Below are positions 27,302-37,877 of a DNA stretch of 64,000 nucleotides, piece after piece. The notes under the pieces are model-generated. The model made no database searches. It was not told the DNA's origin and was given only the letters and a program-made list of their open reading frames with translations. The position numbers and the translations under genes were made by a program. This DNA comes from Gaiellasilicea sp963791905. Lineage in GTDB: Bacteria; Actinomycetota; Thermoleophilia; Gaiellales; Gaiellaceae. The stretch spans positions 434,001 through 498,000 of the forward strand of contig CAWBTX010000004.1 in NCBI GenBank assembly GCA_963791905.1, written 5' to 3'. Numbering within the stretch: the first letter of the stretch is position 1; the number at the start of each line of letters is the position of its first letter.

Positions 27302-28206
27302 GCACGACCTTGCCGGTCGATGCCCGGGACGCGATCAGCTCGTGCGCAGCGGTCGCCTCCGCGAGCGGGAGCTCCGCGCCCACGACCGGCCGGATCGCTC
27401 CGCGGCGCCAGAGCGCGAGCAACTCCTCGACCTCGTTGTGGACGAGCTTCGGCTCGAACCCCATCAGCCGGCCGAGGTAGAAGCCTTGGATGCCGACGTT
27501 CCGGCCGACGAGCCGCGCGGGGTCGACAGGCTCCCACGCGCCGCCCGCGAAGCCGATTGCGATCGCGACGCCGAGCGGCCGCAGGCAGCCCAGACACGAG
27601 CGAAACACCGCCCCGCCGACGGGATCGAACGCGACGTCGATGTCGTCGAGCTCGCCGATCTCCTCGTAGGAGATCGGTTCGCTCCGCCCCGAGCTTCCGC
27701 GCCAGCTCGCGCTTCTCGTCGGTGCCGGCCGCGGCCGTGACCCTCGCGCCGGCGAAGGTGGCGACCTGGATCGCCGCCGTGCCGACGCCGCCGGCCGCGG
27801 CGGTCACGAGCACGCTCGTGCCCACGTGCAGCCGGACCTGGCGGGTGAACGGGATCCAGGCGGTCAGGTAGGTCGTCAGGAACGAGGCGCCCTCGGCGTA
27901 GCTGGCGCCGGGCGGGAGGTCGAAGACCCACTCGTCGTCGACCGCCACCTGCTCGGCGTAGCCGCCGCCCGTGTGCCGCACGAAGGCGAGCACGCGCCTG
28001 CCGTCGAGGTCGCCGGCGACCTCGTTGCCGAGGATCGTCGGCAGCTCCGGCGGTTGCGGGTAGCGGCCGAGCCGCATCAGGACATCGGCGAAGTTGACAC
28101 CGGCCGCGCGGACCTGGACGAGGGACTGTCCCTCGGCCACGTCCGGCTCGGGCACATCCTCTACGGCGAGCGGCCCGCCGACCTCGTGTAGGACTGCCGC
28201 CTTCAT
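27291..28206 (-). CDS. NADPH:quinone oxidoreductase / zinc-binding dehydrogenase family, one frameshift
   Basis: Medium-chain dehydrogenase of about 305 residues. MKAAVLHEVGGPLAVEDVPEP opens it; AAGVNFADVLMRLGRYP and LGNEVAGDL are typical of quinone reductase (QOR) enzymes without structural zinc. The cofactor motif is VLVTAAAGGVGTAAIQVA. The frame breaks near 27676 and resumes with the conserved VAFDPVGGAVF. The end TGKVVLVP is family-like. ATG 28206 overlaps the enoyl-CoA hydratase stop (ATGA). A likely electron-transfer or enoyl-reduction role in the cluster; substrate unknown. Confidence 0.86.
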
Positions 28207-28995
28207 CGGCCCGTGAACTGCGGCGTGCGCTTCTCGAGGAACGCCATCACGCCCTCGGCGCCGTCCTCGCTGCCGATGCAGCGGATGAAGGCCTGTGCCT
28301 CCTTGCGGAGGCCCTCGGCGAGCGGTAGGTCGCGCGTCTCGTTGGCCAGCTCCTTGATCACGGCCATCGAGTGCGGCGAGCGCTCCGCGAGCGTCCCCGC
28401 GATCGCCATCGCCGCCTCGTGCAGCTCGGCGCGCGGCACGGCGCGCTCGACGAGGCCCCAGTCGTAGGCCTGCGCGCCCGAGATCGGGTCGCCGGTGAGG
28501 TTGAGGTAGAGAGCCCGGCCGTTCCCGACGAGGCGCGGCAGCCGCTGGGTGCCGCCGCCGCCCGGGATCAGCCCGAGCTTGATCTCCGGCTGGCCGAGCT
28601 GAGCGTCGTCGGCGGCGACGCGGATGTCGCAGGCCATCGCGAGCTCGAGCCCGCCGCCGAGGCAGTAGCCGTGGATCTCGGCGATCACGGGCGTCCGCCC
28701 GGCCTCGAGCCGGATCGCAACCTTCTGGATGCCGCGGGCCGAGCCGCCTTCCTCGGCGGCCGCGAGCGCCGACTCGCGCAGCGCCGGGAACTCGGTGATG
28801 TCCGCGCCCGCCACGAACGCCTTCTCGCCGGCACCGCGGATGACGATCACCCGCGTCTCGTCGGAGGTCGTCGAGCCGGTCGTACTCCGCCTCGAGCTCC
28901 TCGAGGAGCTGCGAGGACAGCGCGTTCACGGGCGGGTGGTCGAGCGTGACGACGGCGACGGCGCCCTCGTGCTCGACCTTCACATAGTCAGCCAT
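28203..28995 (-). CDS. Enoyl-CoA hydratase/isomerase
   Basis: Crotonase-fold enzyme of about 263 residues. VAVVTLDHPPVNALS opens the fold. The oxyanion-hole segments KAFVAGADITEF and IHGYCLGGGLELAMACDIRVAADDA are intact, and the catalytic-Glu region is QPEIKLGLIPGGGGTQRL. The C-terminus GAEGVMAFLEKRTPQF is standard. ATG 28995 follows GGAGGAGCGA. One insertion near 28865 separates the first 40 residues from the rest. It hydrates the enoyl-CoA made by the cluster's acyl-CoA dehydrogenases. Confidence 0.9.
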
Positions 28996-29004
28996 TCGCT
29001 CCTC

Positions 29005-29693
29005 CTATCTCGGTGCCATGCGAAGGCTCCGTCGAGCCGGATCACCTCGCCGTTCAGGTACTCGTTCTCGATGATGTGCTTGACCAGGGCGGCGAACTCC
29101 CCCGCCCGGCCGAGCCGCTTGGGAAACGGGATCTGCGACTCGAGGCTCTCGCGGATGTCGGGGCGCATCGGCCCGAGCATCGGCGTGTCGGACGGCCCCG
29201 GCGCGATCGTGACGACGCGGATCCCCTTCGAGGCGAGGTCGCGTGCGACCGGCAGCGTCATGCCGGCGACGCCCGCCTTCGACGCGGAGTAGGCGGCCTG
29301 GCCGATCTGCCCGTCGAAGGCCGCGTTCGACGCGGTGTTGACGATGACGCCGCGCGTCCCCTCCGCGTCGGGCTCGCCCTCGGCGATCTTCTCCGCCGCT
29401 GCCGTGATCACGTTGAACGTGCCGATCAGGTTCACCTCGACGACGCGGCGGAAGCGGTCGAGCGGGAAGCCGATCACGCGCGCGCCGCCGCCGATCCCGG
29501 CGCAGTTGACCGCGCCGTGCAGCTGCTCGCACGAGTCGACGAGCGCCCGCACGGCGTCCGCGTCGGTCACGTCGGTCTCGGGCAGGTCCGCGACGACCAC
29601 CCGCGCCCCTTCGGACTCGAGCAGCCCGGCCGTCGCCTCGCCGAGGCCCGACTTTCCGCCCGTGACGAGGAAGGTCCGGCCGCGGATCTCCAC
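29005..29693 (-). CDS. 3-hydroxyacyl-CoA dehydrogenase, SDR type (HSD10-like)
   Basis: SDR of about 230 residues close to type-2 3-hydroxyacyl-CoA dehydrogenases. VTGGKSGLGEATA (cofactor), VVADLPETDV, NCAGIGGGARVIG, NTASNAAFDGQIGQAAYSAS with Tyr and Lys, then APGPSDTPMLGPM, all typical of that group. GTG 29693 shares a base with the synthetase stop. The last residues appear to be LRMAPR and TAG at 29005, after a missing base near 29035. Without that correction the frame runs on to 28980, into the next gene. Confidence 0.88.
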
Positions 29694-31295
29694 TACGCCG
29701 ACGTCGGCTGCTTCACGAACTGCTCGCGCAGCGCCGTCTTGCGGAACTTGCCGACCGCCGTCTTCGGGATCTCGTCGATGAACTCGAAGGAGTCGGGCAG
29801 CCAGAACTTGGCGAAGTTCGGCGCGAGGAACTCGCGCAGCTCGTCCGGCGTCGCGCTCTGGCCGTCGCGCAGGACGCAGACGGCGAGCGGGCGCTCGTCC
29901 CACTTCTCGTGCGGGACCGCGATCACGGCCGCCTCGGCGATCGCCGGATGCGCCATGAGCGCGTTCTCGAGGTCGACGGAGGAGATCCACTCGCCGCCGG
30001 ACTTGATCACGTCCTTCGAGCGGTCCTTGATCATCACGTAGCCCTTCGGGTGGAACGACGCGATGTCGCCGGTCTTGAACCAGCCGTCGTCCGTCCACCG
30101 CTCGGCCTGCTCGGGCGTCTCGTAGTAGCCGGCCGCGACCCACGGGCCGCGCACCTCGAGCTCGCCCATCGCCTCGCCGTCCCAGGGGATCTCGTTCCCT
30201 GCGTCGTCGCTCGCGCGCAGCTCGACGAACGGGAGCGGCAGGCCCTGCATCGCGACAACGTCGATCTGGGTCTCCTCGTCGGCATGACGGTTCTCGCCGA
30301 TGTAATCGGAGGTCGTCGCGAGCGGCGAGGTCTCCGTCATGCCCCAGCCGTGGACGACCGTCTTGCCGTGTCGCTGCCTGAAGCCGGCGATCATCGCCCG
30401 CGGCGCGGCGGAGCCGCCGACGAGCATCGAGTGCAGCTTGTCGATCTTCCAGCGGTCGGGCTCCTTGTCGAGCATGCCGAGGATGCCCATCCAGATCGTC
30501 GGCACGCCGGCCGTGATCGTCACCTCCTCCTGCTCGAAGTCCTCGAGCAGCGACTCCGGGTCGAGGAACGGGGCCGGGAAAGACGAGCTTGGCGCCGACC
30601 ATGAGGCACGTGTAGGGGTAGCCCCAGGCGTTCGCGTGGAACATCGGCACCACCGGCAGGAGCGTCTCCTTCTCGGTCACGTGCAGGCCGAGCGGCGCTG
30701 CTAGCGCCTGGCCGAGCGTGTGCAGGACCGACGAGCGGTGCGAGTAGAGGACGCCCTTCGGCATCCCCGTCGTGCCGCTCGTGTAGCACATGGCCGCGGC
30801 GGCGTCCTCGTCGAGCTGCGGGTCCTCGTAGTCGTCGGGATCGGCGCCGGCGAGCAGCTCCTCGTAGGAGTCCTCGACGACGAAGACGTGCTCGATCGGC
30901 GTCCGGTCCGCGAACTGCTCCCAGAGCGGCAGCAGCGAGCGGTCGACGATCACGGCCTGGTCGCCCGCGTGCGTGGCGATGTAGGCGAGGTCGTTCGGAT
31001 GCAGGCGCAGGTTGAGCGTGTGCAGCACGTAGCCCGCGCAGGGGATCCCGAGGTACGCCTCGAGGTGCTGGTAGTGGTTCCAGGCGAGCGTCGCGACGCG
31101 GGCGCCCGGCTCGAGGCCGAGCCCCTTCAGCGCCACCGAGAGCTGGCGCGCGCGGCGGCCGAAGTCGGCGAACGAGTAGCGGTGGAAGCTCCGGTCCGGG
31201 AGCCGCGTGACGATCTCCTGGTGCGGGAAGTACGTCTCCGCGCGCTTGAGGATCGTCGGCAGCGTCAGCTGGAAGTCCATCATCAAGCCCTTCAC
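29693..31295 (-). CDS. Long/medium-chain fatty-acid CoA ligase
   Basis: AMP-forming acyl-CoA synthetase of about 534 residues that activates the substrate of the cluster. P-loop MCYTSGTTGMPKGV, VPMFHANAWGYPY, HGWGMTETSPLAT, DDGWFKTGDIASFHPKGY and the C-terminal catalytic Lys in PKTAVGKFRKTALRE. GTG 31295 lies six bases after AAAGGAG and overlaps the cupin stop. One extra base near 30577 (AAA for AA on the plus strand) divides the frame. Confidence 0.92.
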
Positions 31296-31687
31296 GCCTG
31301 CTCCTTTCCGAGCTCCTGCCGGATCTTCAGGTCCTCGTCCGTCACCGTGTGCCCGTCGCGCTCGACGTAGCCGTCCTTGCCGCCGACGGCGAGGATGACG
31401 AGATCGTCCTCGCCGGCGTTCGAGATCCGCCTGGGCGTCGTCGACTCGACGTGAAGGAGGCCGCCCGGGCCGAGGATGTGCTCCTCGCCGTCGACCTCCA
31501 CCTTCGCCGTGCCGCTGTGGACGAAGTAGAGCTCGTCCTGGAGGTCGTGGTAGTGGTTCACGCCCGGATACCCGGGTGGATAGACGACCCCGTTGACGCC
31601 GAAGGCCGTCACGCCCAGGGCGCGGCGCACCTTGCGGAACCCGTAGCCGTCGCCGAGCTCGTCGAGGGACGAGAACGAATGCGCCAT
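31292..31687 (-). CDS. Cupin domain protein
   Basis: 131 residues, single cupin barrel, intact. Metal-ligand motif 1 reads GVNHYHDLQDELYFVHSGTAKVEVDG (two His, one Glu), and motif 2 PGGLLHVESTTPR. Cupins of this type can be small dioxygenases, isomerases or binding proteins; nothing fixes the activity. Overlaps the NTF2-like gene stop by one base and the CoA ligase start by four. Confidence 0.8.
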   Translation of the reverse strand: MAHSFSSLDELGDGYGFRKVRRALGVTAFGVNGVVYPPGYPGVNHYHDLQDELYFVHSGTAKVEVDGEEHILGPGGLLHVESTTPRRISNAGEDDLVILAVGGKDGYVERDGHTVTDEDLKIRQELGKEQA

Positions 31688-32143
31688 CAGGCAGCCCTCC
31701 GCGGCATGTCGGTGTAGACCCGCTCGCCCTTGAAAAGGCGCGCGTCGGGATCCCACGGGAAGAAGATCGCGTTCCGCCAGGTCATCCGCTCGCCCGTCGG
31801 CTCGTTGTCGAGCCACTTCGCCGAGTGCGTCCCGGTGACGATCGCCTCCTCGACGACGCCCTGCGGCCCGATGACGATGTTCTGCAGCTCGAAGACGATG
31901 TCCGGAAAGGCCGTCAGCAGCTCGACGTAGAAGCGGGTCGCGCCCTCGTGGCCGTGCCAGGAGACGTCGTCGGGGTAGACCGTGTAGACGCAGTCGTCCG
32001 TCAGCGTCGCCATGAGGCCTTCGAGTCGACCGGGCGTCCTCTGCCTTCGAGTGCGCCTTCCAGAGCTCTCGGATCTCGTCGACCTCCGCAGGGTCGACCT
32101 CCATGCGCATCAACTCGAGCACTTCTGCTTTCGGGACCGGCAA
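31687..32143 (-). CDS. Nuclear transport factor 2-like (SnoaL) protein, one frameshift
   Basis: About 151 residues with a cone-shaped NTF2 fold. The helical start MPVPKAEVLELMRMEVDPAE is followed by ELWKAHSKAEDARD, LMATLTDDCVYTVYP, GHEGATRFYVELLTAFPD and TGERMTWRNAIFFPW. TTG 32143 is taken as start because GGAGG precedes it by five bases. One extra base near 32027 separates the first 38 residues. The family includes isomerases and dehydratases; no catalytic residue can be assigned. Confidence 0.75.
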
Positions 32144-32152
32144 CTGGCCTCC

Positions 32153-33041
32153 TCAGCCGACGGGTACGGGATCCAGCAGCGCGGCCGCCACGGCCGCACG
32201 ATGCGTCGCGGCGTGGCCGCCGAAGGCGTCGATCCACTGTGCGCGCTTGTAGTAGCGGTGCAGCGGGTGCTCCCACGTGAAGCCGATGCCGCCGTGCACC
32301 TGGATCGAGCGCTCGCACGCGGCGACGGCAGTCTCGGCGCATTGGGCCTTGGCCGCGGCGACCGCGACCGGAGCGCTCTCGTCCTCCTCGGCAACGCACC
32401 ACGCCGCCCAATAGGCGAGCGACCGGGCGAGCTCCGTCTCGACGTAGGTGTCCGCGAGCGGGTGGGAGACGGCCTGGTACGTGCCGATCTTCTTGCCGAA
32501 CTGCTCGCGCTGCGCGACGTACTCGACGCCGAGCTCGAGCGCCTTCTGAGCGATGCCCACGGCTTCGGCCGAGAGCGCGGCGAGGAGCCGCAACCGCACG
32601 GGCTCCCACTCGCCCTCGACCTTGTAACAGTCTGTTGCTTGGAGGCGCCCGAGCGGTCTCGTCTCGTCGACCGTCGGCAGCGTCTCGCCCTCCGCGGCGC
32701 ACGCCTCCATCTCCTCGGTCAGGACGCGGTCGGCGGCCGCCAGATCGGGTACGAGGCCGTCGACCTCGACCGACCAGGCCTTGTCGTCGACCTCCGGTAG
32801 CGCCGGGAGGACGACCGCGGTCGTCAGGAACGGGCCTGCGTACAGCGCACGGCCGGCCTCCTCGAACAGGATCGCCTCGTCGACGAACGAGAGCCCGCCG
32901 CCGCCGCGGTCCTCCGGCACCGAGACGCCGAGCCAGCCGAGCTCGCGCAGCTCGGCGAGCGGCGCCTCCGGGTTCGCCTCGAGGAACGCGCGCGCCTCGC
33001 GCCGCAGCTCCTCCTGCTCTGGTAGTGAACGCGAACTCCAT
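32153..33041 (-). CDS. Acyl-CoA dehydrogenase family protein, short subunit type
   Basis: About 295 residues, shorter than normal acyl-CoA dehydrogenases. LGVSVPEDRGGGGLSFVDEAI, then YVAQREQFGKKIGTYQAVSHPLAD and ACERSIQVHGGIGFTWEHPLH. The usual catalytic Glu region is absent, as in the non-catalytic partner of heteromeric dehydrogenases (FadE-type alpha2beta2 enzymes in actinobacteria). It overlaps by ATGA with the full-length dehydrogenase upstream, so the two likely form one enzyme. One extra base near 33022 shifts the first seven residues. Confidence 0.85.
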
Positions 33042-34189
33042 CAGCGGCTCCGTGGGAGGCCGAGCACGCGCTCGGCGATGATGTTCCGCAGGATCTCGGA
33101 GGTGCCGGCCTCGATCGTGTTGCCGCGCGACCGCAGCTGCTGGTGCTGCCAGTACCCGGGCTGCTGCGAGTCCCCGTTCAGGAGCTGCGCCTCCGAGCCC
33201 AGCAGCTCGAGCGCGAGCTTCGTCACGCGCTGGTTCGCCTCCGACCACCAGAGCTTCGCGCCGGAGCCCTCCGGGCCCGGGATGCCGGTCTTCATCAGCG
33301 TCGTCAGCGAGCGGTAGTTCGTGTAGCGCACTGCCTGCAGGCCGATCCACTCGCGCGCGATCGCGTCGCGCTGCACCTCGGTCGCGCCGGTCTCCTTCGC
33401 GAGCGCCGTCAGCTTGCGGATCTGCGACTCGAGCCCGGCGGTGAGCGCGAAGCCGAGCGTGCCGCGCTCGTGCAGCAGCGTCGTCATCGCCACCTGCCAG
33501 CCGCCGCCGACCTCGCCGACGACGTTCTCCACCGGCACCTCGACGTCGGTGAAGAAGATCTCGTTGAACTCGGCCTCGCCCGTGATCTGGCGCAGCGGCC
33601 GCACCTCGACGCCCGGCGCGTGCATGTCGACGAGGAGGTAGGTGAGGCCCGCGTGGCGCTCGCTGTCCGGGTCGCTGCGCGTGACGAGGATGCACCAGTC
33701 GGCGATGTGCGCGAAGGACGACCACACCTTCTGGCCGTTGACGACGAAGCGGTCGCCCGCCGACGTGAGCTGCGCGCTCGTGCGGACGGCGGAGAGGTCG
33801 GAGCCGGCGCCCGGCTCGGAGAAGCCCTGGCACCAGATCTCCTCCGTGGAGAGGATCTTCTCGAGGTGGCGCTCCTTCTGGGCCTCGGTGCCGTGCGCGA
33901 TGATCGTCGGCCCGGCCATGCCGAGCCCGATCACGCCGAGGTGCGGCGGCGCCTCCGCGCGTGCCATCTCCTCGAGGAAGATCGCCTGGTGGCTGTACGG
34001 CGCTCCCGCGCCGCCGTACTCCTTCGGCCAGGTCAGACCGGCGTAGCCTGCGTCGTAGAGGCTGCGGCTCCACTCACGGCCCGCCTCCTCGAAGCGGCCG
34101 CGGCGGGTCTCGTCGGTCAGGTTCGCCTCGATCCAGGCGCGCAGCTCCGCGCGGAACGGGGCCTCCTCGGGCGTGTCGCGAAGATCCAC
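33041..34189 (-). CDS. Acyl-CoA dehydrogenase family protein
   Basis: 382 residues, intact. Starts with GTG 34189, MDLRDTPEEAPFRAELRAWIE. FAD and substrate segments: GLTWPKEYGGAG, WCQGFSEPGAGSDLSAVRT, VNGQKVWSSFAHIADW, then the C-terminal RGNTIEAGTSEILRNIIAERVLGLPR. This class in actinobacteria acts on bulky acyl-CoAs such as side chains of polycyclic compounds and pairs with a shorter subunit, as found directly downstream. The start is ten bases from the hydrolase stop. Confidence 0.9.
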   Translation of the reverse strand: MDLRDTPEEAPFRAELRAWIEANLTDETRRGRFEEAGREWSRSLYDAGYAGLTWPKEYGGAGAPYSHQAIFLEEMARAEAPPHLGVIGLGMAGPTIIAHGTEAQKERHLEKILSTEEIWCQGFSEPGAGSDLSAVRTSAQLTSAGDRFVVNGQKVWSSFAHIADWCILVTRSDPDSERHAGLTYLLVDMHAPGVEVRPLRQITGEAEFNEIFFTDVEVPVENVVGEVGGGWQVAMTTLLHERGTLGFALTAGLESQIRKLTALAKETGATEVQRDAIAREWIGLQAVRYTNYRSLTTLMKTGIPGPEGSGAKLWWSEANQRVTKLALELLGSEAQLLNGDSQQPGYWQHQQLRSRGNTIEAGTSEILRNIIAERVLGLPRSR

Positions 34190-34198
34190 GCCCCGACT

Positions 34199-34964
34199 CT
34201 ACCCCGTGAGGAACGAGGCGACCACGTCGTTGAAGCGCGCGGGCTCCTCGAGGAAGAGCAGGTGCCCGGCGCCGTCGAAGCGCTCGAAGCGGGAGTCGGG
34301 GATGCGGCGCGCGAGCTCGACGCCGTTCTCGTACGGCACGACGCGGTCGGCGTCGCCGTGCACGACGAGCGTCGGCGCGGCGATCTCCTCGACCGGCCGG
34401 TGCGTCCGGACGAAGTCCCAGCAGGCCTCGTACTGCGCGCGCCAGCACTCCGGCGGAGTCGGGTAGCGGAGGCGGTCGGCGAGCAGCTGCTCGAACTCCT
34501 CGGGGTTCGCCTCGGTCCAGCCGGGGCGGAAGGAGAGCGGCATCGTCGCGCGGGCGTACTCGGCCGGCGGCTTGTCCGCGTTCGCGAGCCACGCGGCGTT
34601 CGTCTCCGCCGGGATCTCGTGGTGGTCCGGCCCGCCCGTGGCAGTGCACGTCAGGACGAGCCGAGCGACGAGGTCCGGGTGCCGCAGGGCGAGCGTCTGC
34701 GCGATGTAGCCGCCCATCGAGAAGCCGGCGACGTGGGCGCGGCGGCCGGCGAGCGCCTCGGCGGCATCGTCGGCCATCTCCTCGATCGAGTACGGGCCGG
34801 GCGGCTTGGGCGAGCGCCCGGTGCCCCGGTTCTCGACCGCGATGCAGCGGAACCGCTGCGACCAGGCCGGGAGCTGGCGTTGCCACGACCAGATCGCGTA
34901 GCCGAGGCCCGGTGAGCAACAGCAGCGGGTGCCCTTCGCCGTGCTCCTCCGTGTAGAGCTTCAC
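34199..34964 (-). CDS. Alpha/beta hydrolase, one frameshift
   Basis: About 255 residues. KLYTEEHGEGHPLLLLTG opens it. The nucleophile elbow is VAGFSMGGYIAQTLALRHPD (Ser in GFSMGG). The acid is in PTLVVHGDADRVVPYENG and the His in FDGAGHLLFLEEP. GTG 34964 overlaps the stop of the FMN enzyme gene. The frame breaks near 34912, just after the first strand. It could be a carboxylesterase, lactonase or C-C hydrolase. Confidence 0.86.
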
Positions 34965-36106
34965 GCGACGGCGGTCCGGTCGAGCTCGCCCACCGCCCGA
35001 GCCCCGATCAGCGCGAGCGTGAGGTCGATCTCGGCCGCCAGCTGCCTGATCACGGCCTCGACGCCCGCCTGGCCGCCGACGGCGAGCCCGTAGGCGTACG
35101 GCCGGCCGAGTAGGACTGCGTCCGCGCCGAGGGCGAGCGCCTTCAGGACGTCGGCGCCGCTGCGGATGCCGCTGTCCATCAGCACCGTCGCCTCGTCGCC
35201 GAGGGCGTCGCGAACCTCGACGAGCGCGTCGAGCGCGGCGACGGAGCCGTCCACCTGGCGGCCGCCGTGGTTGGAGACGACGATCCCGTCGACGCCGTGC
35301 TCGAGCGCGATGCGCGCGTCCTCGGCGGTGAGGACGCCCTTGACGAGGATCGGCAGCTCCGTCCGGCCGCGCAGCCAGTCGAGGTCGGCCCAGGTGAGGC
35401 CGAGGTTCGAGAAGAGCGACAGCGCCCGCACCGAGGCGCCGAGCACGTCCTCCTCCGGCGGTTCGTCGAGGAGCGACCGGAACACGGGGTCGCTGAAGAA
35501 CTGGGCGAGCCCCTCGCCGTGCAGGAACGGGAGGTAGCCCAGCCGCAGGTCGCGCGGACGCCAGCCGAGGGTGAGCGTGTCGAGCGTGACGACGATCGCG
35601 CCGTAGCCTGCCGCGGCCGCGCGGTCGACGAGGCTGCCGGCGATCTCGTGGTCGCTGAACCAGTAGAGCTGGTACCAGGCCGGCGTCTCGCCGAGCTCCG
35701 CGGCCACGTCCTCGAGCGACGTCGAGGCGGCGCTCGAGAGGACCATCGGCACGCCGGTCGTGGCTGCTGCTCGTGCGACCGCCCGTTCGGCGTCGGCGTG
35801 CGCGATCGAGAGGACGCCGATCGGCGCGAGCAGGAACGGCACCGGCGAGCGGAGCCCGAGCACCTCGACGGAGAGGTCGCGCTCGAGGTGCCCGCCGAGC
35901 ATCCGTGGGCGCAGCCGCCGCCGCTCGAACGCCTCGAGATTCGCCCGCATCGTCGCCTCGGCTCCGGCGCCGCCGGCGATGTAGCCGAACGGCCCCGGCT
36001 CGAGCGCCTCGGCCGCCGCGGCCTCCCAGTCGGCCGCCGTCACCGGCCATTCGGCGCCGCCGCCGACGTAGATCGCGTTCTGCACCTGGCTGCCGGGCTC
36101 GATCAC
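34961..36106 (-). CDS. FMN-dependent alpha-hydroxy-acid oxidizing protein (LldD/lactate 2-monooxygenase family)
   Basis: 381 residues, intact. TIM-barrel FMN enzyme that oxidises a 2-hydroxyacid such as lactate, glycolate or mandelate. APIGVLSIAHADAERAVARA, QLYWFSDHEIAGSLVDRA, LPILVKGVLTAEDA (FMN-contacting Lys), and the active-site signature VVSNHGGRQVDGS (catalytic His and Arg), then SGIRSGADVLKALALGADAVLLGRPYAYG. The inserted loop and overall pattern resemble lactate 2-monooxygenase. GTG 36106 is chosen; it is the first gene of the minus-strand catabolic run and lies 18 bases from the divergent dehydrogenase. Confidence 0.88.
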   Translation of the reverse strand: MIEPGSQVQNAIYVGGGAEWPVTAADWEAAAAEALEPGPFGYIAGGAGAEATMRANLEAFERRRLRPRMLGGHLERDLSVEVLGLRSPVPFLLAPIGVLSIAHADAERAVARAAATTGVPMVLSSAASTSLEDVAAELGETPAWYQLYWFSDHEIAGSLVDRAAAAGYGAIVVTLDTLTLGWRPRDLRLGYLPFLHGEGLAQFFSDPVFRSLLDEPPEEDVLGASVRALSLFSNLGLTWADLDWLRGRTELPILVKGVLTAEDARIALEHGVDGIVVSNHGGRQVDGSVAALDALVEVRDALGDEATVLMDSGIRSGADVLKALALGADAVLLGRPYAYGLAVGGQAGVEAVIRQLAAEIDLTLALIGARAVGELDRTAVA

Positions 36107-36124
36107 GTGCGAGACTCTACGTCG

Positions 36125-37332
36125 ATGACCGAGCTTGCGATCGGGCCAGACGTCGAGGCGCGGCGCGCCGAGGTGCGCGCGTTCATGGAGGAGCACGTCT
36201 ACCCGAACGAGGCGGCGCTCGCGCGCGAGGACGAGTCGTCCGACGCGCTCATCGAGGAGCTGCGCGGACGCGCGAAGGCGGCCGGGATCTGGGCGCCGCA
36301 CCTGCCGCCCGAGGCCGGGGGCTCGGGCTCCGGCTTCATCGAGTACGCCCTGCTGAACGAGGAGATCGGCCGCAGCGTGTGGGCGCAGCTCGTCTTCAAC
36401 TGCCAGGCGCCGGACGCGGGCAACGGCGAGATCCTGCACATGTTCGGCACCGACGACCAGAAGGAGCGCTTCCTGCGGCCGCTCGTCGAGGGAACCGCAC
36501 GCTCGTTCTTCTCGATGACCGAGCCTGAGGTCTCCGGCGCCGATCCGACGGCGCTTCGCACGACCGCCGTCCTCGACGGCGACGAGTGGGTGATCAACGG
36601 GCACAAGTGGTTCTCGTCCGCCGCGGAAGGGGCGGCGTTCGGGATCGTCATGGCCGTCACCGACCCGGAGGCGCCGCCGCACCGGCGCATGAGCCAGATC
36701 ATCGTCCCGGTCGAAACGCCCGGCTTCGAGCTGATCCGGCCGATCGTTGTCATGGGTCACGCCGGCCGCGGCTGGTCGACCCACTGCGAGGTGCGCTACA
36801 CCGATGTCCGCGTCCCGCGCGAGAACGTGCTCGGCGAGCCCGGAGACGGCTTCCGGATCGCGCAGAAGCGGCTCGGGCCGGGCCGGATCCACCACGTCAT
36901 GCGCTGGCTCGGGCAGATGCAGCGCGCGTTCGAGCTGATGTGCAGCTACGCGCTACAGCGCGAGGTCGGCGGGGGCCCGCTCGCCGAGAAGCAGACGGTG
37001 CAGAACTGGATCGCCGACTCGGCCGCCGAGATCCAGGCCTGCCGGCTGCTCACGCTCGACGCGGCGTCGAAGCTCGACGAGGGCGGACGAGGCCCGCGTG
37101 GAGGTGTCGCTGATCAAGTTCTACGCCGCGAGGGTCCTGAACGAGGTGATCGACCGCGCGATGCAGGTGCACGGCGCCCGCGGCCTCACCGACGAGACGC
37201 CGCTCGGCGTCCATGTACACGATGGCCCGCGGCGCGCGCATCTACGACGGCCCGGACGAGGTGCACCGCATGGTCGTCAGCCGGCGGATCCTGAAGGAGT
37301 TCGCCGATGGCGGCGTCTACCGCTTCGACTAG
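36125..37332 (+). CDS. Acyl-CoA dehydrogenase family protein
   Basis: About 402 residues. ALIEELRGRAKAAGIWAPHLPPEAGG, FFSMTEPEVSGADPTALRT, INGHKWFSSAAEGAAFG, PENVLG-like PRENVLGEPGDGFRIAQKRLG, VHGARGLTDETPL, YDGPDEVHRMVVSRRIL with the Asp-Glu characteristic of ACAD9/10/11-type enzymes. These act on hydroxylated or long acyl-CoAs with a partner phosphotransferase, and one is present in the window. Frame is lost near 37083 and 37212. Divergent from the alpha-hydroxy-acid oxidising gene with an 18-base spacer. Confidence 0.88.
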
Positions 37333-37342
37333 GACACGCGCC

Positions 37343-37877
37343 ATGCTCACCGGGGAGCGCGTCCTGCTCCGGCCGATCCGCTCCGGTCGATCTGGACGCC
37401 TACTGCGAGGCGCATGTCGACATCAGCTCCCGCGGCCTGTACTTCCCGCTCGGCGTCGTCGCCGAGTCCGTCCTCCGGCAGCGGTTCGCCGAGAACGGCC
37501 TTTGGGAGCGCGAGGAGGGCACTCTCCTGATCTGGAGTCGCGACGAAGAGCTCGTCGGGCACATCGAGTTCTTCAAGCCGGTCCCCTACTGGGACGCCTT
37601 CGAGTTGTCCTACCAGCTCTACGGCGAGCAGCACGCAGGACACGGCTACACCACCGAGGCCGTGCAGCTGCTCGTCGACTACCTGTTCTGGGCGAAGAAG
37701 CAGCACCGCATCCACCTCGTCATCGTCCCGGAGAACGCGGCGAGCCGCCGCGTCGCCGAGAAGTGCGGCTTCGTGCTCGAGGGAACGGCGCGGGGCGCCT
37801 TCTTCAACGACGGCCGCAACCAGGACGTCCTGCTCTACTCGCTGCTCCGCACCGACCCGCGTCCCTGGCGCGACTAG
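37343..37877 (+). CDS. GNAT family N-acetyltransferase, one frameshift
   Basis: About 177 residues. MLTGERVLLRPIR opens as in RimJ/RimL-type enzymes; ELSYQLYGEQHAGHGYTTEAVQLLVDYLFW and HRIHLVIVPENAASRRVAEKCGFVLEGTARG carry the acetyl-CoA site. The end names a RimL-like FNDGRNQDVLLYSLLRTD. One extra base near 37385 splits the first 14 residues. The stop overlaps the convergent deiodinase-like gene by four bases. Confidence 0.87.
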
